Origin: Erythrobacter sp. WG
GTDB lineage: Bacteria > Pseudomonadota > Alphaproteobacteria > Sphingomonadales > Sphingomonadaceae
DNA: 64,000 bases
Assembly (NCBI RefSeq): GCF_026586795.1
Contig: NZ_JAPFGY010000005.1
Location: forward strand, 1 to 64,000
Reading direction: 5' to 3'
Below are positions 34,764 through 44,722 of the stretch, piece by piece. A model generated the notes under the pieces. That model was not told the DNA's origin. It worked only from the letters and a program-made list of their open reading frames with translations, and made no database searches. Each line of letters begins with the position of its first letter. Positions within the stretch are counted from its first letter, which is position 1. A program made the translations under genes and the position numbers.

Positions 34764-35930
34764 ATGAACCGCTCGCTCACCCTGCTCGGCGCCACCGGCT
34801 CGATCGGCGCCTCGACGCTCGATCTGGTGCGGCGCAATCGCGACCGATGGCAGGTGGAGGCGCTGACCGCGCAGTGCAGCGCGGCCGAGCTGGCGGCGCT
34901 CGCCATCGAGTTCGATGCCAAGCTCGCTGTGGTTGGCGACGAGCGCTGCCTGCCCGAACTGCGCGAGGCGCTGGGGGCGAGCGGGATCTCGGCGGTGGGC
35001 GGACGGCAGGCGCTGGTCGAGGCGGCGGCGCGGCCCGTGGACATGACGGTCGCCGCGATCGTCGGCTGTGCGGGGCTCGCCCCCGTCATGGCGGCGATCG
35101 AGCGCGGCGGCACCATCGCGCTCGCCAACAAGGAGGCGCTGGTCTCGGCGGGCGAGGTGATGATGCAGGCTGTCGCCAAGCACGGCGCGACGCTCCTGCC
35201 CACCGATTCCGAGCACAACGCGATCTTCCAATGCCTCGCCGGAAACCGCATCGAGGATGTGGCGAAGATCACCCTCACCGCAAGCGGCGGCCCCTTGCGC
35301 ACCTGGTCGATGGAGCGTCTCCACGCCGCCACCCCGGCCGAGGCGGTGGCGCACCCCAACTGGTCGATGGGCGCCAAGATCAGCGTCGATTCCGCGACGA
35401 TGATGAACAAGGGGCTCGAATATATCGAGGCCTATCACCTTTTCCCGGTGGGGCTGGAAAAGCTCGCCATCGTCATTCACCCGCAGAGCGTGATCCACTC
35501 GATGGTCGAGTTCCGCGACCGCTCGACGCTGGCGCAGCTCGGCCCTTCGGATATGCGCGTGCCGATCGCCTCGTGCCTCGCCTGGCCGCAGCGGATGGAG
35601 ACGCCGCTCGCCCCGCTCGACCTCGCAGCGATCGGCGAGCTGACGTTCCACGCGCCCGACGAGGAACGCTTCCCCGCCACGCGGCTGGCGCGCGAGGCGA
35701 TCATGGCGGGCGGCAGCGCGCCCGCGATCCTCAACGCGGCGAACGAAGTTGCGGTCGCCGCCTTCCTCGCCGGTCAGATCCCGTTCACCCGGATTGCCGC
35801 ATTGGTGGAAGAGACGCTCGCGCGCAGCAACGACGCGCCGCGCCCCGAGAGCCTCGCCGAGGTGCTCGCGCTTGACCAATCGGCTCGCAGGCAAGCCCAA
35901 CGCCTGCTGGAGACCACCGCCCTTGTTTGA
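34764..35930 (+). CDS. dxr: 1-deoxy-D-xylulose 5-phosphate reductoisomerase
   Basis: 388 aa from MNRSLTLLGATGSIGASTLD, an NADPH-binding Rossmann start. IALANKEALVSAGEVMM, LPTDSEHNAIFQ (metal ligands Asp, Glu), TASGGPLRTW, HPNWSMGAKISVDSATMMNK and GLEYIEAYHLF (metal ligand Glu) are all in place. It commits deoxyxylulose phosphate to the MEP isoprenoid pathway, feeding UppS and the polyprenyl synthase. The start is 7 bases behind cdsA, and its end overlaps rseP by 8 bases. Confidence 0.97.
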   Translation: MNRSLTLLGATGSIGASTLDLVRRNRDRWQVEALTAQCSAAELAALAIEFDAKLAVVGDERCLPELREALGASGISAVGGRQALVEAAARPVDMTVAAIVGCAGLAPVMAAIERGGTIALANKEALVSAGEVMMQAVAKHGATLLPTDSEHNAIFQCLAGNRIEDVAKITLTASGGPLRTWSMERLHAATPAEAVAHPNWSMGAKISVDSATMMNKGLEYIEAYHLFPVGLEKLAIVIHPQSVIHSMVEFRDRSTLAQLGPSDMRVPIASCLAWPQRMETPLAPLDLAAIGELTFHAPDEERFPATRLAREAIMAGGSAPAILNAANEVAVAAFLAGQIPFTRIAALVEETLARSNDAPRPESLAEVLALDQSARRQAQRLLETTALV

Positions 35931-37044
35931 GAGCCCCCCTTTCTGGATGTATGCGGTCGGCTTCGCGCTGCTGCTCGGGCCGCTCGTCACCTTGCACGAG
36001 CTCGGCCACTTGCTGGTGGGACGGCTGTTCGGCGTGAAGGCCGAGGCCTTCTCGGTCGGTTTCGGCAGGGAAATCGCCGGTTTCACCGACCGCCGCGGCA
36101 CGCGCTGGAAGCTCTCCGCGCTGCCGCTGGGCGGCTACGTCCAGTTCAAGGGCGATATGAACCCCGCCTCGGTGCCCGATCCCAGCGCGCCCGTGGAGCC
36201 CGGCAGCTTCCAGCACGCCGACCTGTGGAAGCGCGCCCTGATCGTCGCGGCGGGGCCCGTCACCAACCTGTTGCTGGCGATCGGGATCTTCGCCGCCTTC
36301 TTCGTGGTGGTGGGCAAGCCCGTGATCGTCGGCGAGGAGGATTCGCGCACGATCGGCGCCTTCGCCGAAGGCAGCGTCGCCGAGGCTGCCGGGATACGGG
36401 TGGGCGACCGGGTGGTGGCGATCGACGGGAGGCCGGTGCGCGACTTCACCGACATGAAGATGAAGGTCGCGCTCCATCCCGCGACCCCGATGGTGTTCAC
36501 CGTCGAGCGCGCCGGGACACGCATCGACGTGCCGCTCGTCACCGCCAAGATCGAGCGCACCGACAATTTCGGCAATGTCAGCACCGAAGGTCTGGTCGGC
36601 ATCGCGCCGGCCGGCGGCACCTACGAACTGCGCAAGGTGGGCGTCCTGGAAGCGGTCCCGCTGGGGGTGAAACAGGCCTGGGATTTCACCGGCATGATGA
36701 TCACCGGCATCCGCCAGATCGTCTCCGGCGAACGCTCGGTGAAGGAGCTGGGCGGGCCGCTCAAGATCGCCAAGTACTCGGGCGAGCAGATGAGCATGGG
36801 GGCGGCCGCCTTCATCCATTTCGCCGCGCTCATTTCGCTTAATTTGGCATTCATCAATTTCTTGCCAATCCCCGCGCTCGATGGCGGGCACCTGCTGTTC
36901 TACCTGGTCGAGGCAATCCGCCGCCGGCCGGTCGGGCCGCAGGCGACCGAGTGGGCCTACCGCACCGGCATAGCCCTGGTGCTGATGCTGATGGCGGTGG
37001 TGACGGTGAACGACATAATCGGGCTCCCGGTGTTCGGAAGCTGA
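35923..37044 (+). CDS. rseP: Site-2 intramembrane metalloprotease RseP
   Basis: 373 aa from a TTG that overlaps the dxr end (FESPPFWMYAVGFALLLGPL). Zinc site HELGH in VTLHELGHLLVGRLFGVKAE in the first TM, third ligand in NFLPIPALDGGHLLFYL near 312, and one PDZ domain with EAAGIRVGDRVVAIDGRPVR. E. coli RseP has two PDZ domains; one is common in alphaproteobacteria (MmpA-like). It cleaves anti-sigma factors and signal-peptide remnants inside the inner membrane. The conserved neighbours dxr and bamA support the call. Confidence 0.94.
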   Translation: MFESPPFWMYAVGFALLLGPLVTLHELGHLLVGRLFGVKAEAFSVGFGREIAGFTDRRGTRWKLSALPLGGYVQFKGDMNPASVPDPSAPVEPGSFQHADLWKRALIVAAGPVTNLLLAIGIFAAFFVVVGKPVIVGEEDSRTIGAFAEGSVAEAAGIRVGDRVVAIDGRPVRDFTDMKMKVALHPATPMVFTVERAGTRIDVPLVTAKIERTDNFGNVSTEGLVGIAPAGGTYELRKVGVLEAVPLGVKQAWDFTGMMITGIRQIVSGERSVKELGGPLKIAKYSGEQMSMGAAAFIHFAALISLNLAFINFLPIPALDGGHLLFYLVEAIRRRPVGPQATEWAYRTGIALVLMLMAVVTVNDIIGLPVFGS

Positions 37045-37195
37045 CTTCGCTGCGGTGGATAGGGCCGGGCCTTTGGCGCTCGCGGCTTGATTGCCCGGGG
37101 CACATCGGGCACAGGCGTCAGCCGGGGTCGAGGCAGGCACGCGCGGGCTGCACGGCCCCTTCGCGCATCAGGGTTGAGAACGGGATTTTAGCTGC

Positions 37196-39919
37196 ATGAA
37201 CCGATTGAGCGAGACGGGCACCGGACCGGCGACGATGAACCGGCACGCCCATCGCCGTCCCCTGCGGGCCGCCGGCCTGCTGTGCTGCGGCTCGATGCTC
37301 GCCGGGATGCCCGCGCTTGCCGCGGCGCAGCAGACCGCTCCGGCGCCCGCCGCCCAGCAGTCCGCGCCGGCCCCGGCGCCGGTCGCGCGCGGCACCACGA
37401 TCCGCACGATCAACGTGGTGGGCGCAGAGCGGCTCGAGCCGACCACCATCCTCAGCTACATCCGTCTGCGCGTCGGCCAGGAATACACCTCGGCCGCCGC
37501 CGACGAGGCTTTGAAGGACCTCGGCGCGACCGAGCTGTTCGCCAACTTCTCGATCCGCAACGACGGTGGCGACGTGGTCATCACCGTGACCGAGAACCCG
37601 GTCATCAACCGCATCGTGCTGGAGGGCAACAAGCGCCTCAAGAACGACAAGATCCTGCCCGAGATCAAGCTCGCCCCGCGCCAGATCTTCACCCGGTCCA
37701 AGGTCCGCGCGGACGTGGCGCGGATCATCGAGCTCTACAAGCGCCAGGGCCGCTTCGCCGCGCAGGTCGAGCCCAAGATGGTGCAGCTGCCGCAGAACCG
37801 CGTCGACATCGTCTTCGAGATTTCGGAAGGGCCCAAGTCCAAGGTCCGCCAGATCAACATTCTCGGCAACGAGAAGTTCTCCGACGGCAAGCTTCGCGGC
37901 GAGTTCGTGACCAAGCAGGCGCGTCTCACCAGCTTCTTCAGCTCGAACACCAGCTACGATCCCGATCGTCTCGCCTTCGACCAGCAGAAGCTGCGCCAGT
38001 TCTACCTGACTGAAGGCTATGCCGACTTCCGCGTCGTCTCGGCCGTGGCCGAGCTGACGCCCGATCAGCGCGACTTCATCATCACTTACGTGGTCGAGGA
38101 AGGGGAGCGCTACAATTTCGGCGAGGTCAAGGTCGACAGCCAGCTCAGGGACTTCGACAGCGACGCGATGAGCGCCAACCTGCCGATGAAGGAGGGCGAT
38201 TTCTACAACGCCAAGCAGGTCGAGGACACGGTCGAGCAGCTGACCGAACTCGCCGGCCGCTTCGGCTATGCCTTCGCCGACGTGCAGCCGCGCTTCAAGC
38301 GCGATCCCGACAACCTCAAGATGAACGTCACCTTCGTCCTTCGCGAGGCGCCGCGCGTCTATGTCGAGCGGGTCGACATCAACGGCAACACGCTCACGCA
38401 GGACAAGGTGATCCGCCGCGAATTCCGCATCGCGGAGGGCGACGCCTTCAACAGCCTCGCGGTGCAGCGCACCAATGCGCGCATCAACTCGCTGGCCTAT
38501 TTCCAGGAAAACTTCGAGGTCAAGCAGGTCGAGGGCAGCGCGCCCGACCGCATCGTGCTGGAGGCGAACGTCGAGGAGCGCCCGACCGGCGAACTCCAGT
38601 TCTCGGCCGGCTTCTCCTCGATCGAGCAGTTCATTCTTGCCGGCTCGATCCGCCAGCGCAATTTCCGCGGGCGCGGTCAGACCATCGGCCTGTCGCTCAA
38701 CTATTCGCAGTTTTCGCGTTCGGCGCAGGCGAGCTTCTCCGATCCCTATATCTTCGATCGCAACATCTCCGGCGGGATCGACATCTACCGGCGCGATTTC
38801 CAGAACTTCAACTTCCTGAACAACGATCGGAACACCAACTTCCGCCAGGCCACCACCGGCTTCTCTATGCGTGCGGGCGTGCCGCTGACCGAATACATGG
38901 CGCTGATTGCGAGCTACACGCTCAACTACGACGACGTGACGCTCGACCGCACGCAGTTCTTCTCCGACATCAACGGGGACGGGATCACCGAGTGCGATCC
39001 GCTGCTGGCCGGGCGCTTCCTGTGCGACGCGATCGGCTCGCGGCTGTCCTCCATCGTCGGCCTCAGCCTCAACTACAACTCGCTGAACTCGCGCATCCGC
39101 CCCTCGCGCGGCAAGACCGTCAGCCTCAGCGGCGAATTCGCGGGGCTGGGCGGCGACGTGCGCTACATCCGCTTCCGCGGCCGCGCGCAGCAGTTCTGGA
39201 ACGTGGGCCGTTCGGGCTTCATCTTCTCGCTGCTGGCGGAAGGGGGCACGATCATCCCCCTGCAGGAACGCTCGCAGCCGGGTGTGGACGACGTGTTCCT
39301 CAACGACCGCTTCTTCCTCGGCGAGCCGCAGATCCGCGGCTTCGCGATCCGCGGCGTCGGCCCGCGCGTCATCACCCAGACCTCGCAGCTCGACGATCTC
39401 GGGCGACCGATCCTCGATGACCAGGGCAACCCGCTGTTCTTCACCAGGCGGCGCGAGATTCGCGACGATGCGATTGGCGGGCGCAACTACTATCTGGGCC
39501 GGGCGGAGCTCGAAATCCCGCTCGGCAGCGGCGCGCGCGAGCTGGGCCTCAGGCCCTCGATCTGGACCGACGTGGGCGCCTTGTGGGGCGTCGAGCAGCC
39601 GATCCTGACCGTCAACCCGCTGGGCACGCAGCTGCGCAACGAGAATGGTCAGGCGCTTTACGAGATCCCCGGCACCAACACCATCACGACCGATCCGACC
39701 CAGCCTGATGGGTCGCCCAACGCCAGGCTGATCCAGAACGGCAGTAACATTCGCGAACTGTTCCTCGGCAACTCGCCGAGCCCGCGCGTCACCGCCGGGA
39801 TCGGGGTCAACTGGAATTCGCCCTTCGGACCTTTCCGCATCGACTTCGCCCAGACCATCCGCAAGGTCGAAGGCGACGACGAGCGGCGCTTCACCTTCAA
39901 CGTAGGAACCCAATTCTGA
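37196..39919 (+). CDS. bamA: Outer membrane protein assembly factor BamA
   Basis: 907 aa; ATG at 37196, or ATG at 37235 which would shorten the pre-signal part. Signal peptide ending ALAAAQQ near residue 45, an Ala/Pro/Gln-rich spacer, then five POTRA repeats (first [20 protein letters not shown]; fifth [20 protein letters not shown]) and the 16-strand barrel with the loop-6 motif [13 protein letters not shown]. The last residue is Phe (VGTQF), as needed for the beta-signal. It folds and inserts outer membrane proteins. The Skp-like chaperone gene overlaps its stop codon by 1 base. Confidence 0.95.
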   Translation: MNRLSETGTGPATMNRHAHRRPLRAAGLLCCGSMLAGMPALAAAQQTAPAPAAQQSAPAPAPVARGTTIRTINVVGAERLEPTTILSYIRLRVGQEYTSAAADEALKDLGATELFANFSIRNDGGDVVITVTENPVINRIVLEGNKRLKNDKILPEIKLAPRQIFTRSKVRADVARIIELYKRQGRFAAQVEPKMVQLPQNRVDIVFEISEGPKSKVRQINILGNEKFSDGKLRGEFVTKQARLTSFFSSNTSYDPDRLAFDQQKLRQFYLTEGYADFRVVSAVAELTPDQRDFIITYVVEEGERYNFGEVKVDSQLRDFDSDAMSANLPMKEGDFYNAKQVEDTVEQLTELAGRFGYAFADVQPRFKRDPDNLKMNVTFVLREAPRVYVERVDINGNTLTQDKVIRREFRIAEGDAFNSLAVQRTNARINSLAYFQENFEVKQVEGSAPDRIVLEANVEERPTGELQFSAGFSSIEQFILAGSIRQRNFRGRGQTIGLSLNYSQFSRSAQASFSDPYIFDRNISGGIDIYRRDFQNFNFLNNDRNTNFRQATTGFSMRAGVPLTEYMALIASYTLNYDDVTLDRTQFFSDINGDGITECDPLLAGRFLCDAIGSRLSSIVGLSLNYNSLNSRIRPSRGKTVSLSGEFAGLGGDVRYIRFRGRAQQFWNVGRSGFIFSLLAEGGTIIPLQERSQPGVDDVFLNDRFFLGEPQIRGFAIRGVGPRVITQTSQLDDLGRPILDDQGNPLFFTRRREIRDDAIGGRNYYLGRAELEIPLGSGARELGLRPSIWTDVGALWGVEQPILTVNPLGTQLRNENGQALYEIPGTNTITTDPTQPDGSPNARLIQNGSNIRELFLGNSPSPRVTAGIGVNWNSPFGPFRIDFAQTIRKVEGDDERRFTFNVGTQF

Positions 39920-40614
39920 TGACACGTCTTGCCACCATTCTCGCCTCTACCGGCCTGGCGCTTGCCGCCACCATGGCCCTTCCGGTCCAGGCTCAGGTCC
40001 AGGGCAATATCGCTTCGGCCGACGTGCCGGGCTCGGTGATCGGCTCCACCGCCTTCCAGAACGCCTACAAGCAGATCGAGACCAGCTACGCCCAGCAGAT
40101 CGAACTGATCCGCACCCGCGCGCAGGAACGCCAGACGCTGCTCGCCAAGTTCGACAAGAACGCCGACAAGCAGGTCGACGACAGCGAGCTCGAAGCCCTC
40201 CGGAAGAGCGCCGACGCCACCAAGCTCCAGAGCCTCGAGACCGAGATCCAGTCGGTCAGCAACCAGATCGACGCGGCCCGCGTCTATGCGATCGAGCAGA
40301 TTCTGGTGCAGGCCGGCCCCGCGCTCCAGGAAGTGGTGAAGGCCAAGAACGTCAAGGTCGTGCTCGAGCCCGGCTCGATGCTCTACGCGCCGCCGGAGAT
40401 CGACATCACCCCGGCGATGGTCACCGCCTTGAACACCAAGGTGCCGTCGGTCCAGGTCGTCCCGCCGCAGGGCTGGCAGCCGAGCCAGGAGGGCGTGCAG
40501 ATCTTCCAGCAGATCAACCAGCGCCTCCAGCTCGCCCAGCTCATCCAGCAGCGTCAGGCCGCGCAGGGCCAGCAGCAGCAGCAGGCCAATCCCGCTGCCC
40601 CGGCGGGCCGCTGA
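39919..40614 (+). CDS. OmpH/Skp-family periplasmic chaperone
   Basis: 231 aa. Signal peptide [20 protein letters not shown] with cleavage after PVQA. The mature protein is helical: [24 protein letters not shown] coiled coil ([40 protein letters not shown]), then [20 protein letters not shown] and [20 protein letters not shown], the OmpH closing part. The tail is Gln-rich ([16 protein letters not shown]). The insert [20 protein letters not shown] looks EF-hand-like (D-N-D-Q), unusual for Skp. It should keep unfolded porins soluble for BamA. Confidence 0.85.
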   Translation: MTRLATILASTGLALAATMALPVQAQVQGNIASADVPGSVIGSTAFQNAYKQIETSYAQQIELIRTRAQERQTLLAKFDKNADKQVDDSELEALRKSADATKLQSLETEIQSVSNQIDAARVYAIEQILVQAGPALQEVVKAKNVKVVLEPGSMLYAPPEIDITPAMVTALNTKVPSVQVVPPQGWQPSQEGVQIFQQINQRLQLAQLIQQRQAAQGQQQQQANPAAPAGR

Positions 40615-40634
40615 GGCGGACGGAGAGACACGCG

Positions 40635-41108
40635 ATGAGCGACGCGGGTAGTACGCCGGCAGAGGTGCTGGATTACGACATCGTCAAGATCCTCAAGGCC
40701 CTGCCGCACCGCTACCCGCTGCTTCTGGTCGACCGCGTGAGGGCGATCACGCTCGGTGAGCGCATCCACGCGGTCAAGGCCGTGAGCATGAACGAGCAGT
40801 TCTTCCAAGGCCACTTCCCGGGCGCGCCGATCATGCCCGGCGTGCTCCAGATCGAGGCGCTGGCGCAGGCCGCGGGCATTCTCGGGATCGAGACGATGGA
40901 GCTCGCCGGAACCGGCAAGCTCGTCATCTTCATGGGGATCGAGAACGCCAAGTTCCGTGCTCCCGTGACCCCGGGCTGCCTGCTCGACCTCCACGTCGAA
41001 TTCACCCAGAAGCGCAGCCGCGTCTACAAGTTCAAGGGCGTGGCGAGCGTCGAGGGCAAGACCACCTGCGAGGTCGAGTTCACCGCAATGATGACCGACG
41101 CGCTTTGA
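40635..41108 (+). CDS. fabZ: (3R)-hydroxyacyl-ACP dehydratase FabZ
   Basis: 157 aa, [20 protein letters not shown]. Hot-dog fold with [36 protein letters not shown] (catalytic His) and [12 protein letters not shown] (catalytic Glu), [18 protein letters not shown] and [17 protein letters not shown]. It dehydrates hydroxyacyl-ACP during fatty acid elongation. It closes the BamA cluster, its usual place in proteobacteria. lpxD and lpxA, often near, are not in the window. The following 41109-41322 gap holds no gene. Confidence 0.96.
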   Translation: MSDAGSTPAEVLDYDIVKILKALPHRYPLLLVDRVRAITLGERIHAVKAVSMNEQFFQGHFPGAPIMPGVLQIEALAQAAGILGIETMELAGTGKLVIFMGIENAKFRAPVTPGCLLDLHVEFTQKRSRVYKFKGVASVEGKTTCEVEFTAMMTDAL

Positions 41109-41322
41109 GTTGCGCGGGCCCTCTGGGCCGGCGTCCTCAGTGCGTTCCGAGCCCTGTGGACCCGGCACCTGCGGCTCGGCCGCGTGGCCTTGCGGCCGCT
41201 GCGCGATGGATCGGGCTTGCATATCCGAGGTTGCAATAGGCTGCGTTCCCGACTAAGCGCGCCGCTTCCCGTTTCATAGCACCGCCGGTCGGCACCGGCG
41301 ACACGCTCGAAGGATTTGCGTC

Positions 41323-41547
41323 ATGAAGACCGAAGGTCACCCCGATTACCACATGATCACGGTCAAGATGACCGACGGCACCGAATTCCAGACCCGTTCG
41401 ACCTGGGGCAAGGAAGGCGACGTGCTCGCGCTCGATATCGATCCGCTGAGCCACCCCGCCTGGACCGGCGGCAAGCAGCAGGTCTCCGAAGGTGGCCGCG
41501 TGGCCGCGTTCAACAAGCGCTTCGGCGGCCTCAGCCTCAAGAAGTAA
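41323..41547 (+). CDS. rpmE: 50S ribosomal protein L31, cysteine-free type
   Basis: 74 aa, [20 protein letters not shown], then [20 protein letters not shown] and [34 protein letters not shown]. This is the alphaproteobacterial bL31 form. There is no Cys at all, so it is the zinc-independent (C-minus) version. It has its own upstream gap and a strong terminator 44 bases after the stop, so it is a single-gene unit. Confidence 0.95.
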   Translation: MKTEGHPDYHMITVKMTDGTEFQTRSTWGKEGDVLALDIDPLSHPAWTGGKQQVSEGGRVAAFNKRFGGLSLKK

Positions 41548-41590
41548 GCGATATTGCAAGCTGCGCAGCCTCTCGGGGCTGTAACGAGGG

Positions 41591-41616
41591 AGGCGGGCCG
41601 ACGGGTCCGCCTTTTT
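41591..41616 (+). terminator. Intrinsic terminator of rpmE
   Basis: AGGCGGGCC and GGGTCCGCC arms around GAC, followed by TTTTT. Lies between the convergent rpmE and the 2OG-Fe(II) oxygenase gene. Confidence 0.88.
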
Positions 41617-41634
41617 CGTTTCCGGCGCCCCGGC

Positions 41635-42258
41635 TCACCCCTGCCAGGGGCGCTCGCGATACCACTTGGTGATGACGTATTTGACGCCCTTCCTCACCTT
41701 CATGCCGTGGTGGAGCGTCGCCGGGTTCACGCCGCCGTTGGGCAAGCGGTTGTTCCAGCACAGGAGCTTGCCGGCCTCGGGCTGGAAGGTCTTGCCCGCC
41801 ACCTTGAAGCGCGTGGCGCCGCCGGCCGGGACATCGTTCAGGTAGATCATGAAGGTCCAGGTGCGGTTTCCCGACCGCGCGCAGTAGCGTTCGAAATCCC
41901 CGCCGCCGGGGGTGAAGTAGTCCGTGTGCGGCTTGAATTCCTGCCCCTCGGCATAGCGCTGGCCCTGCAACGGCTCGCCAAATGCCGGGTCGATTCCCGA
42001 AAGCTGCGCCAGCAGGGCCTCGACACGCTGTACCGGGACGAGATCGGCGGCGAGGTCGCAGGTCTCGCTGGTGCGGAAGGCAGGGTCGCCATTGTCGTCG
42101 GCGATCGTCGAAGGGCGGCGCTCCGCCTCGATCAGCGCGATGAGCTCCGCTGCGAGCGCCGCATCGACGAATCGCCGGCACTGGAAAAGCTCGGCCTTGG
42201 GCGTGGGCACCCGCTGCACTCCGGGCTGTGCGGCAATGGATTCGCTGATCGATGTCAT
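41635..42258 (-). CDS. 2-oxoglutarate/Fe(II)-dependent prolyl 4-hydroxylase-like oxygenase
   Basis: 207 aa from MTSISESIAAQPGVQRVPTP. The double-stranded beta-helix has the HxD iron ligands in EFKPHTDYFTPGGGDF, the distal His in LHHGMKVRKG and Lys in GVKYVITKWYRERPW for 2-oxoglutarate. RTWTFMIYLNDVPAGGATRF is the standard P4Hc-core. A cytoplasmic enzyme: no signal peptide. In bacteria these hydroxylate protein prolines (for example EF-Tu) or small peptides; the substrate here is unknown. It is convergent with rpmE and divergent from the tRNA-His side. Confidence 0.88.
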   Translation of the reverse strand: MTSISESIAAQPGVQRVPTPKAELFQCRRFVDAALAAELIALIEAERRPSTIADDNGDPAFRTSETCDLAADLVPVQRVEALLAQLSGIDPAFGEPLQGQRYAEGQEFKPHTDYFTPGGGDFERYCARSGNRTWTFMIYLNDVPAGGATRFKVAGKTFQPEAGKLLCWNNRLPNGGVNPATLHHGMKVRKGVKYVITKWYRERPWQG

Positions 42259-42486
42259 GCCGGGCCAGGATAGGGATGCCGCCGTCTCAGGCAAAGCTTT
42301 CGGTCACGCGAAACAAAATTGCGTCATACTTGCCACGGCGCAGTTTTCGCTTCCCTTGGAAGGGCCTTTGTGCAAGAGGCGCGCCTCCCCGTCCCGTGCT
42401 CTTGACGGTGTGGTTTGCGTGCGCAATGCCGCGCCTCTTCGCACGGTGCCCGCAGCCGCCGAAAGGCCAAGCGGGCAGGGGCGTGT

Positions 42487-42564
42487 GGCGATCATAGCTC
42501 AGTTGGTTAGAGCGCCGGTTTGTGGTACCGGAGGTCACGGGTTCGAACCCCGTTGGTCGCCCCA
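42487..42564 (+). tRNA. tRNA-His (GTG)
   Basis: Acceptor GCGATCA pairs with TGGTCGC, anticodon GTG in TTTGTGGT, T-loop TTCGAAC, CCA encoded. Position -1 is G and position 73 is C, so the universal His identity pair G-1:C73 is in the gene. Upstream TTGACG at 42402-42407 may be part of a promoter; the -10 is unclear. The 42259-42486 gap contains no gene. Confidence 0.96.
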
Positions 42565-42619
42565 TCTCTCCCCTTTCTCGCCGTGCAGCACCTCCGCAGC
42601 CGCGGACCGGGGAGACGAC

Positions 42620-43687
42620 ATGACCGCATTCTGGGCCGAGCCCGATTTCGACGCGCACGAGCAGGTGACGCTGGCCCATGACCGGGCGAGCGGGCTCACG
42701 GCGATCATCGCGGTCCATTCCACCCACCTCGGCCCCGGCGCGGGCGGCACCCGCTTCTGGCACTATGCCGAGCCCGGACACGCGATGCGTGACGCGCTGC
42801 GCCTGTCGCGCGGCATGAGCTACAAGAACGCCATGGCCGGCCTGCCGATGGGCGGCGGCAAGGCGGTGATCCTCGCGGACGAGAGCCGCACCAAGACCCC
42901 CGAAATGCTCGCCGCTTTCGGCGATGCCGTCGAGGCGATGGGCGGTCGCTATGTTACCGCCGAGGACGTCGGCATCTCCGAGGCCGACATGGTCGCGGTT
43001 TCCCGGCGCACCGCCTACGTCTCGGGCCTGCCGGTCGAAGGCGAGGGCAGCGCGGGCGGCGATCCCGGCCCGTTCACCGCGCAGGGCATCTATCTCGGCA
43101 TCAAGGCCGCCGTGGCGCACAAGCTGGGCAAGGACAGCCTCGCGGGCGTCCATGTCGCGCTGCAAGGCACCGGCAGCGTCGGCGGCGGCGTGGCGCGGCT
43201 GCTGGCGAAGGACGGCGCGAAGCTCACCCTTGCGGACATCGACGCCGCCCGCGCTGCGCGGCTAGCGGACGAACTGGGCGGCACCGCCGTCGCCTCCGAC
43301 GCGATCATGGCGACGGCGTGCGACGTGTTCAGCCCCAATGCCCTGGGCGCGATCCTCGACGATGCCGGCATCGCCGCGCTCGACTGCGCGATCGTCGCCG
43401 GCGGGGCGAACAACCAGCTCGCCCGGCCCGAACACGGCGCGGCGCTGGCGGCGCGCGGCATCCTCTATGCGCCCGACTACGTCATCAACGCCGGCGGGAT
43501 CATCTCGGTCGCCACCGAATACCTCGCGCGCAGCGAGGGGCGGGCGGGCGATATCGCCGAGGTGGGCGCGCTGATCGCGCAGATCCCCGGACGGCTCGAA
43601 TCGATCTGGCAGGAGAGCAAGGCCACCGGCGAGACTGCCGACGTGGTCGCCGACCGCATGGCGCAAAAGCTGATCGGGCGCGGTTGA
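42620..43687 (+). CDS. Leu/Phe/Val dehydrogenase (Glu-Leu-Phe-Val family)
   Basis: 355 aa from MTAFWAEPDFDAHEQVTLAH with GGAG upstream. Substrate domain with IIAVHSTHLGPGAGGTRFWH, catalytic Lys in SYKNAMAGLPMGGGKAVILA, and AEDVGISEADMV; NAD-binding domain with VALQGTGSVGGGVARLLAKD and VAGGANNQLARPEHGAALAA, ending VINAGGIISVATEYLA. This is the branched-chain/leucine dehydrogenase type, which reversibly deaminates Leu, Ile, Val to the keto acid with NAD+. Length is right. No close operon partners; tRNA-His is upstream and the ccm operon downstream. Confidence 0.9.
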   Translation: MTAFWAEPDFDAHEQVTLAHDRASGLTAIIAVHSTHLGPGAGGTRFWHYAEPGHAMRDALRLSRGMSYKNAMAGLPMGGGKAVILADESRTKTPEMLAAFGDAVEAMGGRYVTAEDVGISEADMVAVSRRTAYVSGLPVEGEGSAGGDPGPFTAQGIYLGIKAAVAHKLGKDSLAGVHVALQGTGSVGGGVARLLAKDGAKLTLADIDAARAARLADELGGTAVASDAIMATACDVFSPNALGAILDDAGIAALDCAIVAGGANNQLARPEHGAALAARGILYAPDYVINAGGIISVATEYLARSEGRAGDIAEVGALIAQIPGRLESIWQESKATGETADVVADRMAQKLIGRG

Positions 43688-43807
43688 GCACAGACGGCGG
43701 CCGGTCGCGAAAGCGGCATTCGGGGCTGGAACAATTCGGCTTTCGTACCATTTGCGCTCTTGTCCGGCGTGGGTGTAAGACTACAAGCCCGGCCAGACCG
43801 AAAAACC

Positions 43808-44566
43808 ATGCACATCTACGCCAATCCCGCCCGATTCCTGCGTCTCGCCAAATGGCTGACCCCGCTCATGTTCTGGAGCGGGTTGGTGCTGTCGGTCGGG
43901 GCGGTGCTGTGGGGCCTCTTCATGGTCCCGCCCGACCGGCTGATGGGCGATACAGTGCGCATCCTCTTCATCCACGTCCCCGCCGCCTGGCTCGGAATGG
44001 GCGGGTGGACCGGGATCGCGATTTCCTCGGGCGTTCTGCTGATCTGGAAGCACCCGCTCGCCGCCGTCGCCGCGCGCGCGATCGCGATGCCTGGCATGGT
44101 GTTCTGCGCGGTGTGCCTCGCCACCGGCTCGATCTGGGGGCGGCCGACCTGGGGGACCTGGTGGGAATGGGACGGGCGCCTGACCTCCATGCTGGTGCTG
44201 CTGTTCCTTTATGCGGGTTACATCGCACTCTCCGAGGCGACCGAGAAGGAAGGCGGGTCTTCGAGGATCGCCGCGATCTTCGGCCTCGTGGGTGCGGTCA
44301 ACGTGCCGATCATCAACCGTTCGGTGGTGTGGTGGAACTCGCTCCACCAGCCGCCGAGCATCACCGCGGGCAAGAGCGCGATCGAGGCGACCTTTCTCGT
44401 CCCGCTGCTCGTCGCGGTCGTCGGCTTCTCGCTGCTGTTCGGCGCAATCGTGCTGATGCGGATGCGCGCGATCATCGCGGAAGCGCAGGTCGAGGCGCGC
44501 CTGCGCCGCCGCGCGCTCGATGACGATGCGCCGCTCGGCGCCGCGCCGGTGCTGGAGCAGGCCTGA
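43808..44566 (+). CDS. ccmC: Heme exporter / heme-handling protein CcmC
   Basis: 252 aa from MHIYANPARFLRLAKWLTPL. Six TM segments, the Trp-rich periplasmic motif WGRPTWGTWWEWDGRLTSML, and flanking His (HVPAAWLG; SLHQPPS) that ligate heme. CcmC loads heme onto CcmE in the inner membrane. First gene of a contiguous ccmCDEFGHI run. ccmA and ccmB (the ABC part) are not in the window, so they must be elsewhere. Confidence 0.96.
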   Translation: MHIYANPARFLRLAKWLTPLMFWSGLVLSVGAVLWGLFMVPPDRLMGDTVRILFIHVPAAWLGMGGWTGIAISSGVLLIWKHPLAAVAARAIAMPGMVFCAVCLATGSIWGRPTWGTWWEWDGRLTSMLVLLFLYAGYIALSEATEKEGGSSRIAAIFGLVGAVNVPIINRSVVWWNSLHQPPSITAGKSAIEATFLVPLLVAVVGFSLLFGAIVLMRMRAIIAEAQVEARLRRRALDDDAPLGAAPVLEQA

Positions 44567-44706
44567 TGCGCGAAGAGCTCAACCAGTGGGATTTCGTGTG
44601 GCTCGCCTATGGCGTCGCGGCGGTTGCGCTCATTGCACTTGTCATCTGGGCGTGGCGCGCGATGGTCGCCGCCGAGGCGCGGCGTGACGCGGTCAAGCGG
44701 CGCTGA
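44566..44706 (+). CDS. ccmD: Heme exporter protein CcmD
   Basis: 46 aa: an N-terminal polar part (MREELNQWDFVWLAYGVAAV) leading into one TM segment (ALIALVIWAWRAM) and a basic tail (EARRDAVKRR), the exact CcmD pattern. Its start overlaps the ccmC stop (TGATG). CcmD helps release holo-CcmE from the CcmABC complex. It is shorter than most prediction cut-offs, but position and sequence leave little doubt. Confidence 0.9.
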   Translation: MREELNQWDFVWLAYGVAAVALIALVIWAWRAMVAAEARRDAVKRR

Positions 44707-44722
44707 GCGCGAGGAACGAGGG

